Source: CAYUMU01 sp964445985 (GTDB lineage Bacteria; Planctomycetota; Planctomycetia; Pirellulales; S012-138). From it: DNA of 64,000 bases. This document shows positions 27,128 to 36,537 of this stretch, one piece after another. Position 1 is the stretch's first letter. Every line of letters begins with the position of its first letter. The stretch covers positions 1 through 64,000 of the forward strand of contig CAYUMU010000024.1 in assembly GCA_964445985.1 (NCBI GenBank), in the 5' to 3' direction. A program made the position numbers and the translations under genes. The notes under the pieces were generated by a model. It was given only the letters and a program-made list of their open reading frames with translations. It had not been told where the DNA came from and searched no databases.

Positions 27128-27697
27128 ATGGCCAGTCCAATCACCAAAACCATGACCATCGAAGAATTTCTCTCCTTGCCCGAAGACGGTATGGACCGGG
27201 AGTTGATCCATGGTGAGCTGCGAGAACGGCCCATGACCGTCAGAAATCGCCGCCATGCCCAAATTGAAGCGCGGCTGGCACAGGCCCTGGGAAACTGGAT
27301 CGATGGGCAACCCGACCCCCAGGGCTGCGTGTTCTCCGGCGAGGTGGGCGGCGTATTGCAGCGAGATCCGTACACAGTAGTAGGAATTGACGTCGCCTTT
27401 GTGTCTGCCGCGATCATGGACCAATCGACGGCAACGGCCACGACATTGATCGACGGCCATCCAATTTTGGCGGCAGAAATCCTCTCGCCGTCCGACACGC
27501 TGGAAAGTATCAGCGAAAAGATCGACCTGTATCTTTCCGCTGGCACTCCGCTGGTCTGGGTGATTGATCCTTTTCACGAAACGGTCAGCGTTTACAGGTC
27601 CGATGCCTTGCCCGAAATGTTCAATTCGGGCGATAGGCTGGAGTCCTCCGAACATCTGCCCGGCTTCCGGGTGGCGGTCGCGAAATTGTTCGCCTGA
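27128..27697 (+). CDS. Uma2-family (DUF820) restriction-endonuclease-like protein
   Basis: 189 aa with a good ribosome site (AAGGAGAG, 27114-27121). Family marks: MTIEEFLSLPEDG at the start, RELIHGELRE near 25, and the nuclease-fold core with VVGIDVAF near 80 and LAAEILSPSDT near 115, supplying the Asp and Glu of a PD-(D/E)XK site, then KIDLYLSAGTPLVWVIDP. Uma2 proteins are abundant in planctomycetes and cyanobacteria, and their role is not established. It sits between gltB and gltD, bracketed by direct copies of palindrome family A, which points to insertion as a cassette. Confidence 0.9.
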   Translation: MASPITKTMTIEEFLSLPEDGMDRELIHGELRERPMTVRNRRHAQIEARLAQALGNWIDGQPDPQGCVFSGEVGGVLQRDPYTVVGIDVAFVSAAIMDQSTATATTLIDGHPILAAEILSPSDTLESISEKIDLYLSAGTPLVWVIDPFHETVSVYRSDALPEMFNSGDRLESSEHLPGFRVAVAKLFA

Positions 27698-27719
27698 CCG
27701 AGCTGAATAAGGATTGAGG

Positions 27720-27855
27720 ATTGAGGATTAAATAATGTCCCTATGTATTCGTCATTCCCGCGAAGGCGGGAATCCAGATGCAGCGAATACAACTCCACTA
27801 TCAACCTCGGCTTGAACACCAATTCGAAGCCCGGCAAGCTATTCTTCGTCGCCCC
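27720..27855 (+). repeat. Dispersed palindrome family A, copy between Uma2 gene and gltD
   Basis: The core hairpin is 27751-27777. The left flank 'gaggattaaataatgtc' is shared with 14027-14135, and the right end 'ctattcttcgtcgcccc' with the 9129-9297 and 7271-7411 copies. It ends about 70 nt before the gltD start. Confidence 0.75.
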
Positions 27856-27923
27856 CTGGGGCAGCGAAAGTTCAAAATAAGAAGCGCAGAACCTAATTGC
27901 AATGATTCTGAAAGAGCGATTCG

Positions 27924-29450
<1,527 letters not shown>

Positions 29451-29475
29451 TCGAGTGGCCCCAACCAACTGGATA

Positions 29476-29504
29476 CCATGCTTACGCCCGTGGCGTAAGC
29501 ATGC
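29476..29504 (+). repeat. Dispersed palindrome family C (copy 2)
   Basis: 'ccatgcttacgcc' and 'ggcgtaagcatgc' around 'cgt', the same arms as 15253-15282. It lies between the converging gltD and the glycosyltransferase gene and could act as a weak bidirectional stop. Confidence 0.78.
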
Positions 29505-29630
29505 AATGCGGGAAGCAACCGTAGCCTGCCCTACCATTGCTGCAATGAAGACAATTAGTGTTACCTGCTGGACATCGACCTCACTCCTATCCAGATAGGT
29601 GCCAAGCGTGTAGGCGAAAATCTGCGCTAG

Positions 29631-31115
29631 CTAAGCGGCCAGTTTTGACAGAACGTTTGGCTCAGGCCCGATGGCTGGCGGTTGATCGGCATTGACACCT
29701 GCCGCACTTTGGCACGATTGCGGCAAAGTCATCACCAACCAAACCACACCCAGGGCAGACCAGGTGATGAGATGATAGGATTGCAGCACCAGCGATAGCT
29801 CTGCCCCCACCACGGCCCTACGGGTGAATAGCACCGCCATTCCACAGCAGGCCAACAGAATCCGTTGTCCTCGACTGAGTGAATGGCCGGCAAGAATCCA
29901 CCTCGACAGCAGAAAAACGGCAGGCACAAGCACCACCAGGTGCTGTTTCCAACACACCGGGGAAAGCAGCGCGGCAAAAATGCAGGCCACCGCCCAATCG
30001 CCCACCAGCCGCTGCCGGCCTTGGCTTCCCGACCAGCCACGCCGCATGCTCCAGGCAATCACCGCTCCCAACAGCAAGATCGTTCCATCGACCGCAAGCT
30101 TGGCCTTTGCGACCGGCAAGCTGCCGAATTGGAAGAAGAGCGGGTGGTCCATATACAGCGCATGCCCTGGCGGATAGGTTTCAACCCATCGTGCGAGTCC
30201 GGCCTTGAGGCTGGCATTTTGCACTTTGGGAGCCTCAATGCCATTGGGAAGCGAAGGATACGCATCGGGCATGTCACGCATGATTGCCACCGTGTTCGTC
30301 AGCCAAGTGCGGTGACTCGCCAGCGTGGCGTTCCAACCGAGTTGCACTGCCGGCAGCAGTCCAAAACCCACCAGGCACACCACCACCGAAGCCGCGGCCT
30401 TCCACTCGCGCTTCCACAGCAAGAGCGGCAAAAACAGCAGCGGGGTGGCTTTATAAGTAATGGCCGCCGCCAACCAGAACCCGCACTGCCAGGCCCGCCC
30501 GCAATACAGCGCGTAGGCCCCCAGCGTAAGCATTAGCACCAGCAAAATCTGCAAACCACATTCGTCCAGGTCGCGAATGATCACCGGCAGCAGGGCCGCC
30601 AGAGTAAACAGCACGGCCGCCCGACGCTGCGGTTTCGAGGCAGGAAACCAGGCTTCGGTCATCTTGCCCCACAGGTGGAATATGGCGAACAAGGATCCCA
30701 CCGCCAACAGATAGCAAACGGCCCGAGTGGGATAGTAACCGCCCCAGGTTAGCAACCCGTCGAGCATCCCCCGCCCCAGCGGATAGACGTTCCCCGGACT
30801 GCGGTATGGGGTGCCCTCCAGAAAATGCTGGCCGAAAGCAATATGACAGTTGAAATCGTTTTCGCGTTTGAAGACCGCGTACGCGCCTTCGACCACGGCC
30901 ACCACGGCTACCACCCACAACGCCACGGTCTGCACCCGCGGATTTAGATACCAGCGCGGCGCATCTCGAACAACCGGCGACGGCTCGAATTTGCCAACAG
31001 AGATGACGTTGCGCCCAGGCATGGAGAGATGTTCCCTGATAGCAGTGGTTGTTCCGCGACGCGACTGCCCCAATCGAGTTGTTATCGATGACAGCTGCTC
31101 GGGGCCTGTCAGCAC
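29631..31115 (-). CDS. Multi-pass membrane glycosyltransferase, GT87/DUF2029 type
   Basis: 494 aa with about ten hydrophobic segments (VQTVALWVVAVVAVVEGAY near 65, AAVLFTLAALLPVII near 170). The pattern fits the GT87 mannosyltransferase family, which uses polyprenyl-phosphate sugar at the outer membrane face: a first helix followed by FNCHIAFGQHFLEGTPYRSP, and the pair LWKREWKAAASVVVCL. The start is uncertain: ATG 31115 or ATG 31022 (MPGRNVISV). A second polyprenyl-type transferase lies upstream on the same strand (31333-33069). Substrate is not predictable from sequence. Confidence 0.72.
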   Translation of the reverse strand: MLTGPEQLSSITTRLGQSRRGTTTAIREHLSMPGRNVISVGKFEPSPVVRDAPRWYLNPRVQTVALWVVAVVAVVEGAYAVFKRENDFNCHIAFGQHFLEGTPYRSPGNVYPLGRGMLDGLLTWGGYYPTRAVCYLLAVGSLFAIFHLWGKMTEAWFPASKPQRRAAVLFTLAALLPVIIRDLDECGLQILLVLMLTLGAYALYCGRAWQCGFWLAAAITYKATPLLFLPLLLWKREWKAAASVVVCLVGFGLLPAVQLGWNATLASHRTWLTNTVAIMRDMPDAYPSLPNGIEAPKVQNASLKAGLARWVETYPPGHALYMDHPLFFQFGSLPVAKAKLAVDGTILLLGAVIAWSMRRGWSGSQGRQRLVGDWAVACIFAALLSPVCWKQHLVVLVPAVFLLSRWILAGHSLSRGQRILLACCGMAVLFTRRAVVGAELSLVLQSYHLITWSALGVVWLVMTLPQSCQSAAGVNADQPPAIGPEPNVLSKLAA

Positions 31116-31332
31116 ATAATTTGCGAGGATATTAGAGTTTCACTCGGCGACGGTCAACGGCGATGTTCCACCCGTATCCACGCTTGTCTCGACTGGGAGT
31201 TCACCAACGACAACGGCAGCGCGCAAGCGGTCAAGGCCTTCGATTGGAAACCGGAGCGCAAACCAGCAATCACCAGCGAAGTCCAGATCGACAACCTGCG
31301 TGAGGAACGTAATGCAGCCGCGGGATGCGCCG

Positions 31333-33069
31333 TTAACGCAGAGTCGGTTCCCCGCTCTTGTTGTGGCCAGTGGCGCCATCCACCGTCGATGCATCCTCTA
31401 CTCGCTCCAGCGTGAACACCTCGTAAGACGTAGGCTCGTATTTGTCGTTGGGCGTGCTCAGCAGTCGATCCATGGATACCAGGCGAAAGCCCGGCGGCAA
31501 TTGGCTAGGAAGCTGTTTCCAGCGCGAGGGCTGGCTATCAGCTACGTTCGCGGCCACAGGCCAGACCACCCGCACTTGTTGACCCGCGGCAAGCTGTTCT
31601 AGTTGCAATGCCGGCTTCCCGGCGCCGTGGTGGGGCGAGTATTGATATTTAAAACATAGATATGACGGAGGCAGCGGCAGTTCCAAGCCCAAGTCGCTGC
31701 TGGCGCACACGATGGGCATTCCTTGAGCATACTCCGTCCAGAACCAGCGGGCGAATGCGCGGCGGTCTTCGTCCGCGCGCGTTTTGTAAGGTCGAGCGAT
31801 GTCGCGAATAAAAATGCTCAGTCCCAGCCCGGCCAACAAGCACGCCGCGCCCCAGATCGCCCTCCGCTGGCGGAACCAGCCGGTGCTGTTAGGCGAACGC
31901 CGCGCAAGCCAAGCCACGACCAGGGCCGCGCCGGTCGCCATTGGCAACAAAATCATCGGTCCCAGATATTGCGCAAGCCGGATGCTGTTGCCGAAGGGGT
32001 AACGCTGCATGGCCGAGGCTGCCAGCGATAGACCTAGCGTGCCCAAGCAAACGCACAGCGGCAACCATTTCCGGCCGCGCCACCAGGCCACCAACCCGAC
32101 CACGAACAGCAGCGTGGTCAGCACGCTGCCAAAGTTGCTGCCGCCGATCGGCCAGGCAAAGGTTTCGCCCGTCAGGGATTTCAGTAGCCACAACGGCAAT
32201 TGGAGCGGTTCGCGCCAGGGCAAGAAACCGTCAGTCCAGTATTGTTCCATCACAGTGCCAAACGTGGTTTCGTACTGCCCTTTCGCCACGGTTGTTAAAA
32301 TGAACAGGAATGAGCCACCCAGCGTGAGTTGCAGGGCGGTAAACGCGGCACGGCCGCGCCACGATCCGCGCCAAACCGGCAGCACCAGCGCCAGGCTAAC
32401 ACCGCCGGCAACAAATACGGCCGGATAAGATAGCACCACGGCCGCGGGGGTGACGACCGCCAGCATCCACAACCACCGGCATTGCTCAGGCGCTTGCCAG
32501 GCGCGCGCGGCCAGGTACATCAGCGCGATTGCCGCCGTGAGATCGGCGCTATATGGCTTGACTTCGGAACTATGCCGAATGGCATGATAAGAAACGGCCA
32601 GGGCGGCCACGGCGATCAAGCAGGCCGCCGGATGCAGCAACCGCCGCGCCAGTCCAAAGAACAGCCCCAACCCTAGTAGGCTGAGCAACATGGGGAATAA
32701 CCGCAGCGAAAGCTCCGAAAAGCCCAGCATTTGCACGGCTAACCACTCCAGGGCCAGAAAGCCCAAGGGGCAAACCTGGCCCCATTTCAGCGGCGCGAAC
32801 AAGTCAACCAGGTGAGGGCGGTCGATCAGGTTCTCCGCCAGCATCAACTCGTCACCCCATAGCGGAAAACAAAGCAAGTACCGCGCCACGCGCACGAGCA
32901 CGCCTAGGATAAAAAATCCCCAGGTGGCCAGCATCAAGTACCGTTTCCAATCCGCGGCGGACCACATGGCCAGCAGCGGCAGTTCGTGTGCTGCGACGAT
33001 AGCAACGCTAGTGTCACTGGACGTCAATCCGGAGCGGCCTGGCCCGGCCAATTCTTCAGAGGATGGCAC
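31333..33069 (-). CDS. Multi-pass membrane glycosyltransferase, GT39/ArnT-like
   Basis: 578 aa, about twelve membrane segments. After the first helix (YLMLATWGFFILGVLVRV) comes the conserved acidic loop FPLWGDELMLAENLI near 75, the Asp-Glu site of the dolichyl/undecaprenyl-phosphate mannosyltransferase superfamily, then PPL-like KWGQVCPLGFLALEWLAV. A soluble C-terminal part ends in DGATGHNKSGEPTLR. GTG start at 33069; a later start is possible. Transcribed toward the GT87-type gene 217 bp downstream, so both may decorate the same surface glycan or protein. Confidence 0.72.
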   Translation of the reverse strand: MPSSEELAGPGRSGLTSSDTSVAIVAAHELPLLAMWSAADWKRYLMLATWGFFILGVLVRVARYLLCFPLWGDELMLAENLIDRPHLVDLFAPLKWGQVCPLGFLALEWLAVQMLGFSELSLRLFPMLLSLLGLGLFFGLARRLLHPAACLIAVAALAVSYHAIRHSSEVKPYSADLTAAIALMYLAARAWQAPEQCRWLWMLAVVTPAAVVLSYPAVFVAGGVSLALVLPVWRGSWRGRAAFTALQLTLGGSFLFILTTVAKGQYETTFGTVMEQYWTDGFLPWREPLQLPLWLLKSLTGETFAWPIGGSNFGSVLTTLLFVVGLVAWWRGRKWLPLCVCLGTLGLSLAASAMQRYPFGNSIRLAQYLGPMILLPMATGAALVVAWLARRSPNSTGWFRQRRAIWGAACLLAGLGLSIFIRDIARPYKTRADEDRRAFARWFWTEYAQGMPIVCASSDLGLELPLPPSYLCFKYQYSPHHGAGKPALQLEQLAAGQQVRVVWPVAANVADSQPSRWKQLPSQLPPGFRLVSMDRLLSTPNDKYEPTSYEVFTLERVEDASTVDGATGHNKSGEPTLR

Positions 33070-33459
33070 GCTCGCACTCTTTCTTGAAGCGGTTGCCTTG
33101 GTGGAAATAACGCCTGCAAGTTACGCTTCCGCCCACAGCCTTGGCGCTGGCACACGGCAAACCAGCCGCAACGGTTTGTACGCGGATCGCTCGCGCTGGG
33201 TCAAGATGGCTTGAAACGGGCGCGGGGACGAGCCGACGAGCGAACCAGGGCTTTGAAGCTGTCAGTGCTTGCGAAATTTCAAAAGGCCCGTTTTCTCGTT
33301 CTTTTTGAGTACCTTCAACTTTGGGCTTCGACGCTGGCATGCCCTGGATACCGCCAAAACCCCGTAAAAAAACATGCTAGCTTCAAAGCTCTGGACGAGC
33401 GAACCTGGCTAGCGGGCAGTTCCCCTAGGTTAGTCACTGCCTGGGCTGCTCAAAACAGT
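33070..33459. other. Intergenic spacer at the end of the transposase remnant
   Basis: 390 bp without a supported gene. An 11-bp inverted pair 'gctttgaagct' (33250-33260) and 'agcttcaaagc' (33379-33389), each near 'cgagcgaacc', may be the remnant end of the insertion sequence whose transposase lies next to it. Confidence 0.4.
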
Positions 33460-34654
33460 TCATTCTGGCGTTCCCGGTTTGTGCGCGGGTTTTGTTCCTT
33501 CGAATGCTAGTTTTCGTTGGGCTTGAATCGTGATGCCGAGCTTGGTTTTGACCCAGGCATAGACATCTTTGGTCTTCGTCGCCGCCAAGGCTTTGTCGAT
33601 GGTTGTCGCTGTCTTGTCGAGCACGATGGCGCCGATCGCCAGCAGGGTCGCCGTCATGCCGCCTTTGCTGTGGTTGCCTTGCAGACGTTTGTATTTGCCG
33701 ATCAGCGATTCCAGCACTTCGCTGCTGCCGATCAGCCGCTCCTCGGCGCGGGCCGACCGCGACTGTTGACCGACGAACCGTAGCAGTCTCGCTCGCATCC
33801 GACGGCGGGCTTGGCAATTCTTCGTCCTCGGCAAGCGGGCGCGAAGTTGAGCTTGCGCCCCCCGATGATAGCCTTCCTGGCGAACGTAGTCTTCCCCCTG
33901 CGCAGCCAACTTGAGCAGCGCTGCCCAACGCGCTACGTCTTCACGATAGTCAGGCAGCCAACCTAGTTTTTCCGTCAGTTTCGCGCGGTCCACCAGCTGA
34001 TTGGGGAAGTCGCGCGGTTCATCCAGATAGCGAAGCGCTTTTTGTCTCCAGTCCACGAGCAGGTCCAGGTTCATGTAGCGAGCCTTGGCCTTGAGACCCG
34101 GCGGATTCAGAAAGGCCAGCGCGGTTTGCGTGACGCGCAGTCGCGTTTGGTTGGACTGGCTGACGAACTGAGCCCAGCGGGGGTGGGCTTCCAACTCATG
34201 TTTCAGCAGCCACAGCCGCCCGGCATTGGGACAGGGAGCAGGCAACTCCAGGCGGCAGGTCTCCGCCAAAAGTTTGAAGATGGCGGACGCGCACCGTTGG
34301 CTGCTGGCCGCGGAGAGCAGAAAGCTCATGAAGAGCTGGATCACGCCCAGCGGAAACTGATGGCTGGCGGGAGCGACTTGCAATTCGGCCGGCAAGATGG
34401 AGTTGGTCACCGCCAGCGAGCCTCTCGACGCCGCGGATTCATTCGGTTGGCTGGGCCCCGTGGCCGGCGGCTTTTTGTTGGGTCAACTCCTGTTGCAACT
34501 GTTGGGCTCGCTGTTTCCAATGATCGCGGCTGCGTTCGATGGCGCGGAGACGGCCCTGAAGTTGGCGAAGCGAGGTCTTGGCCTGCTGGTACTTGGCTTT
34601 CCATTGATCGCGACTTCGCTGGAAGAACACAACCAACTTTCGCATCGGCGACAC
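33460..34654 (-). pseudogene. Transposase pseudogene (frameshifted, internally deleted)
   Basis: Two frames make one gene. The first (34654-34439) encodes a coiled coil (RDQWKAKYQQAKTSLRQLQ, then RDHWKQRAQQLQQEL). The second (open through 34410 to 33460) begins near LPAELQVAPASHQFPLGVIQ and ends with GKYKRLQGNHSKGGMTATLL. Joining them needs a one-base shift near an A5 tract at about 34473. The middle goes directly from AGRLWLL to KHELEAHPRW; in the intact family as I recall it, more than 100 residues with the acidic catalytic core lie between these, so the enzyme should be dead. Frames and order are seen; the family comparison is from memory. Confidence 0.6.
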
Positions 34655-34871
34655 GTACTCCTGGGTCGTTTTCAGGCGGGCGTTCCTTCACCACGGCGAA
34701 AAAGTACAAGTGGAACAAAAACGCCCCAATTCGCGAAGACCAAATCGGAAGCTTTTCAACGTCGTTTGAACAGGCCAGGCAACTGCTGTCGCACGTTGGC
34801 CATGGCTCCGGTATGTTGAACAGGTCGACCCGTGGTGGTGAGTTCTTCCACAAGGAAACAGGAGTCGAGCC

Positions 34872-35300
34872 ATGCCGCGAAGTTCCGTTTGTGCTGCCGT
34901 GCTAATGGCCCTGCTGGCCCTGCCGGGGTGGGCCGAAGACAAGCCCTCCGACGCCCTGGCGCCGCTGCAAGGCAGCTGGTTGGTGAAGAAGGTCGAACGA
35001 GGTGGGGAGCAGCAACAAGATCTGGCTCAGGCCGTGCTGACCTTTGCCCAAGATAAATTCAAGCTCAACGACAACGAACTCGGGAACGTGGTGGTCGATA
35101 GCTCCACGCAACCGCAGCTCATCGATTTCTTCGTCGGCGGCGCCGATGCGCCACAAACCGTCGAAGGCATCTTCGAAGTCAAGGGCGACCAGCTACAAAT
35201 CTGCGTGCGGGTGGAAGACGTCAAAAACCGGCCAGCCAGCTTCGAAACCGGCGACGACGGCAACCTGATCTTGCTGACGCTGGAGAAAAAAAAGCCTTAG
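34872..35300 (+). CDS. Exported TIGR03067-domain protein
   Basis: 142 aa with a signal peptide (SSVCAAVLMALLALPGWA, cut before EDKPSD). The domain is the planctomycete TIGR03067 type: LAPLQGSWLVKKVERGGEQ at its start, ILTF-like VLTFAQDKFKLND, PQLIDFFVGG, then a strand pair YEVKGDQLQICVR-like FEVKGDQLQICVR. It is a lipocalin-like beta barrel of unknown ligand. Ribosome site GGAG lies 7 nt before the ATG. It stands alone, divergent from the transposase remnant. Confidence 0.85.
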   Translation: MPRSSVCAAVLMALLALPGWAEDKPSDALAPLQGSWLVKKVERGGEQQQDLAQAVLTFAQDKFKLNDNELGNVVVDSSTQPQLIDFFVGGADAPQTVEGIFEVKGDQLQICVRVEDVKNRPASFETGDDGNLILLTLEKKKP

Positions 35301-35315
35301 GGCGAGTCTGCCCAA

Positions 35316-35663
35316 TTACCGCGTCGCCGCATACAGCAGGAAATACAGCCCCCAGGCCGTAAGCTGTCCTACCGACACAAAGTGAAACAGCTTGGCATGG
35401 CTTTCCGAGTCAGGGGCCGCGGAGGTTAAGGCGTGGTAGTACGAGGCCACCCCCGTCGTGATCGGCAGTCCGGCCATGCACCAGAGGGTCAACATCCGAG
35501 GCGGAGCCGCCGGGTCCGGTTGCCAGGCAACCATGGTTGCCATCAAACCAAAGTTGAGCATCACCACGGTCCACATCAGGCCATTACCAAATTTCGATCG
35601 CCACCGCCGGCCCGGCGGTTCGTCAGGCTGTTGCCGCGGTGATTGATATGGGTTCTGACTCAC
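35316..35663 (-). CDS. Small membrane protein with N-terminal NPYQSP motif
   Basis: 115 aa from GTG 35663. NPYQSP near the N-terminus opens many small planctomycete membrane proteins. Three membrane helices follow (MWTVVMLNFGLMATMVAW, LTLWCMAGLPITTGVASYY, HFVSVGQLTAWGLYFLLY). Function unknown. Its start overlaps the end of parE by 41 bp on the same strand; a non-overlapping start would lose the NPYQSP motif. Confidence 0.6.
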   Translation of the reverse strand: MSQNPYQSPRQQPDEPPGRRWRSKFGNGLMWTVVMLNFGLMATMVAWQPDPAAPPRMLTLWCMAGLPITTGVASYYHALTSAAPDSESHAKLFHFVSVGQLTAWGLYFLLYAATR

Positions 35664-36000
35664 ACCAGTTGACCATGCTATCGTGCAGCACGCGGCTTAA
35701 TTCCAGACAGCCATCAGCAGCCACTCGGTACAGCAGGAAATGCCGGGGCTTGTGGATGCGGCCAACTATACGGCTCACATGGTCGCGGCTGTTGCGAAGG
35801 TGATACGTGAACGCCCCTTTTGCCAACTCCGGCCGTTCCAGAGTTCCGGCCCGACTCGGATCGTCCTTCAGATCCAGAATCGCTTGAACAAGAAGCTCTT
35901 CGTAGCGCAAACGGACTTGCTCGCCAAAGTGGCCGTGCGTCCAGGCGAGGATCGATTCGATGTCCTGTTCGGCCTGCGCGGAAAGACGAAATCGGGTCAT
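35623..36000 (-). CDS. parE: ParE/RelE-family toxin
   Basis: 125 aa. RFRLSAQAEQDIESILAWT is the ParE opening; YHLRNSRDHVSRIVGRIHKPRHFLLYRV contains the core strands with conserved Arg. The C-terminus is longer than usual: after LSRVLHDSMV about 15 residues extend into the start of the next gene. ParE toxins act on gyrase; some relatives cleave mRNA, so the target is open. The start ATG is 3 nt after the parD stop, the usual antitoxin-first order. Confidence 0.88.
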   Translation of the reverse strand: MTRFRLSAQAEQDIESILAWTHGHFGEQVRLRYEELLVQAILDLKDDPSRAGTLERPELAKGAFTYHLRNSRDHVSRIVGRIHKPRHFLLYRVAADGCLELSRVLHDSMVNWCESEPISITAATA

Positions 36001-36003
36001 CGG

Positions 36004-36303
36004 TTACTCGGCACGTCGCGCTTTGCTCGCCTTGGCCGCCCGGCGGCCGATCTTGGAGATCGCTTTCCGTAGGCTGCCTTCGCCCGCAATGCTCAAACCT
36101 TGGCCCTGATCGAGCGACCGGAAGCCATCGGCGGCGAGTTTCTGGAGAAGTGCCAGTTTTTCTTCCTCGGTTTGGGTTTGCTGCTCTAGGAGTCGCAGGC
36201 CCGCCCGCAGCACTTCGCTGGCGTTCTTGTATTTTCCGGCGTCGATCTGTTCTTCAACGAACCGGTCGAAGTGTTCGGTCAAGTTGATATTTCTCGTCGG
36301 CAT
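36004..36303 (-). CDS. parD: ParD-family antitoxin
   Basis: 99 aa from ATG 36303, chosen because AGGAGGA lies 5 nt upstream and because PTRNINLTEHFDRFVEEQI is the ribbon-helix-helix start of ParD; longer frames add unrelated residues. GKYKNASEVLRAGLRLLEQ is the family signature. The C-terminal part (SLRKAISKIGRRAAKASKA) is the toxin-binding, basic tail. It is cotranscribed with parE and probably autoregulated. Confidence 0.9.
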   Translation of the reverse strand: MPTRNINLTEHFDRFVEEQIDAGKYKNASEVLRAGLRLLEQQTQTEEEKLALLQKLAADGFRSLDQGQGLSIAGEGSLRKAISKIGRRAAKASKARRAE

Positions 36304-36537
36304 CGGTTCCTCCTGCTTGCCAATCTCGTCTTTGAACAAGAATAGCACCGTTGGCAATAATTGCCAAGTTTCCGATTGCCGCACGCGATGATGGGTCGGC
36401 GGCGTTTCTTCCGGGCATTGGGCCATGCCTTGGATTACCATGGGCGGGGCGAAGCAGGTATCGCGCGCCAACGACTTCGGTATGGCTTCCGCGTCTGCCC
36501 GCCCCCCCTTCGTCCCAATGCAGTGAGGACCCAAGGC

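Noticed and set aside
574..27777. CRISPR repeats suggested by recurring ~27-bp palindromes
   Set aside because: Copies are kilobases apart with no regular spacers and no cas genes.
31140..31394. 84-codon open frame downstream of the GT39-like gene
   Set aside because: No ribosome site, it overlaps the 3' end of the glycosyltransferase gene, and composition is unremarkable.
34439..34480. Programmed -1 frameshifting at an A5 tract in the transposase, as in many IS elements
   Set aside because: The second frame is +1 (or -2) relative to the first, and the A5 does not form a standard X-XXY-YYZ slippery site in the reading frame; with the apparent internal deletion, decay is simpler.
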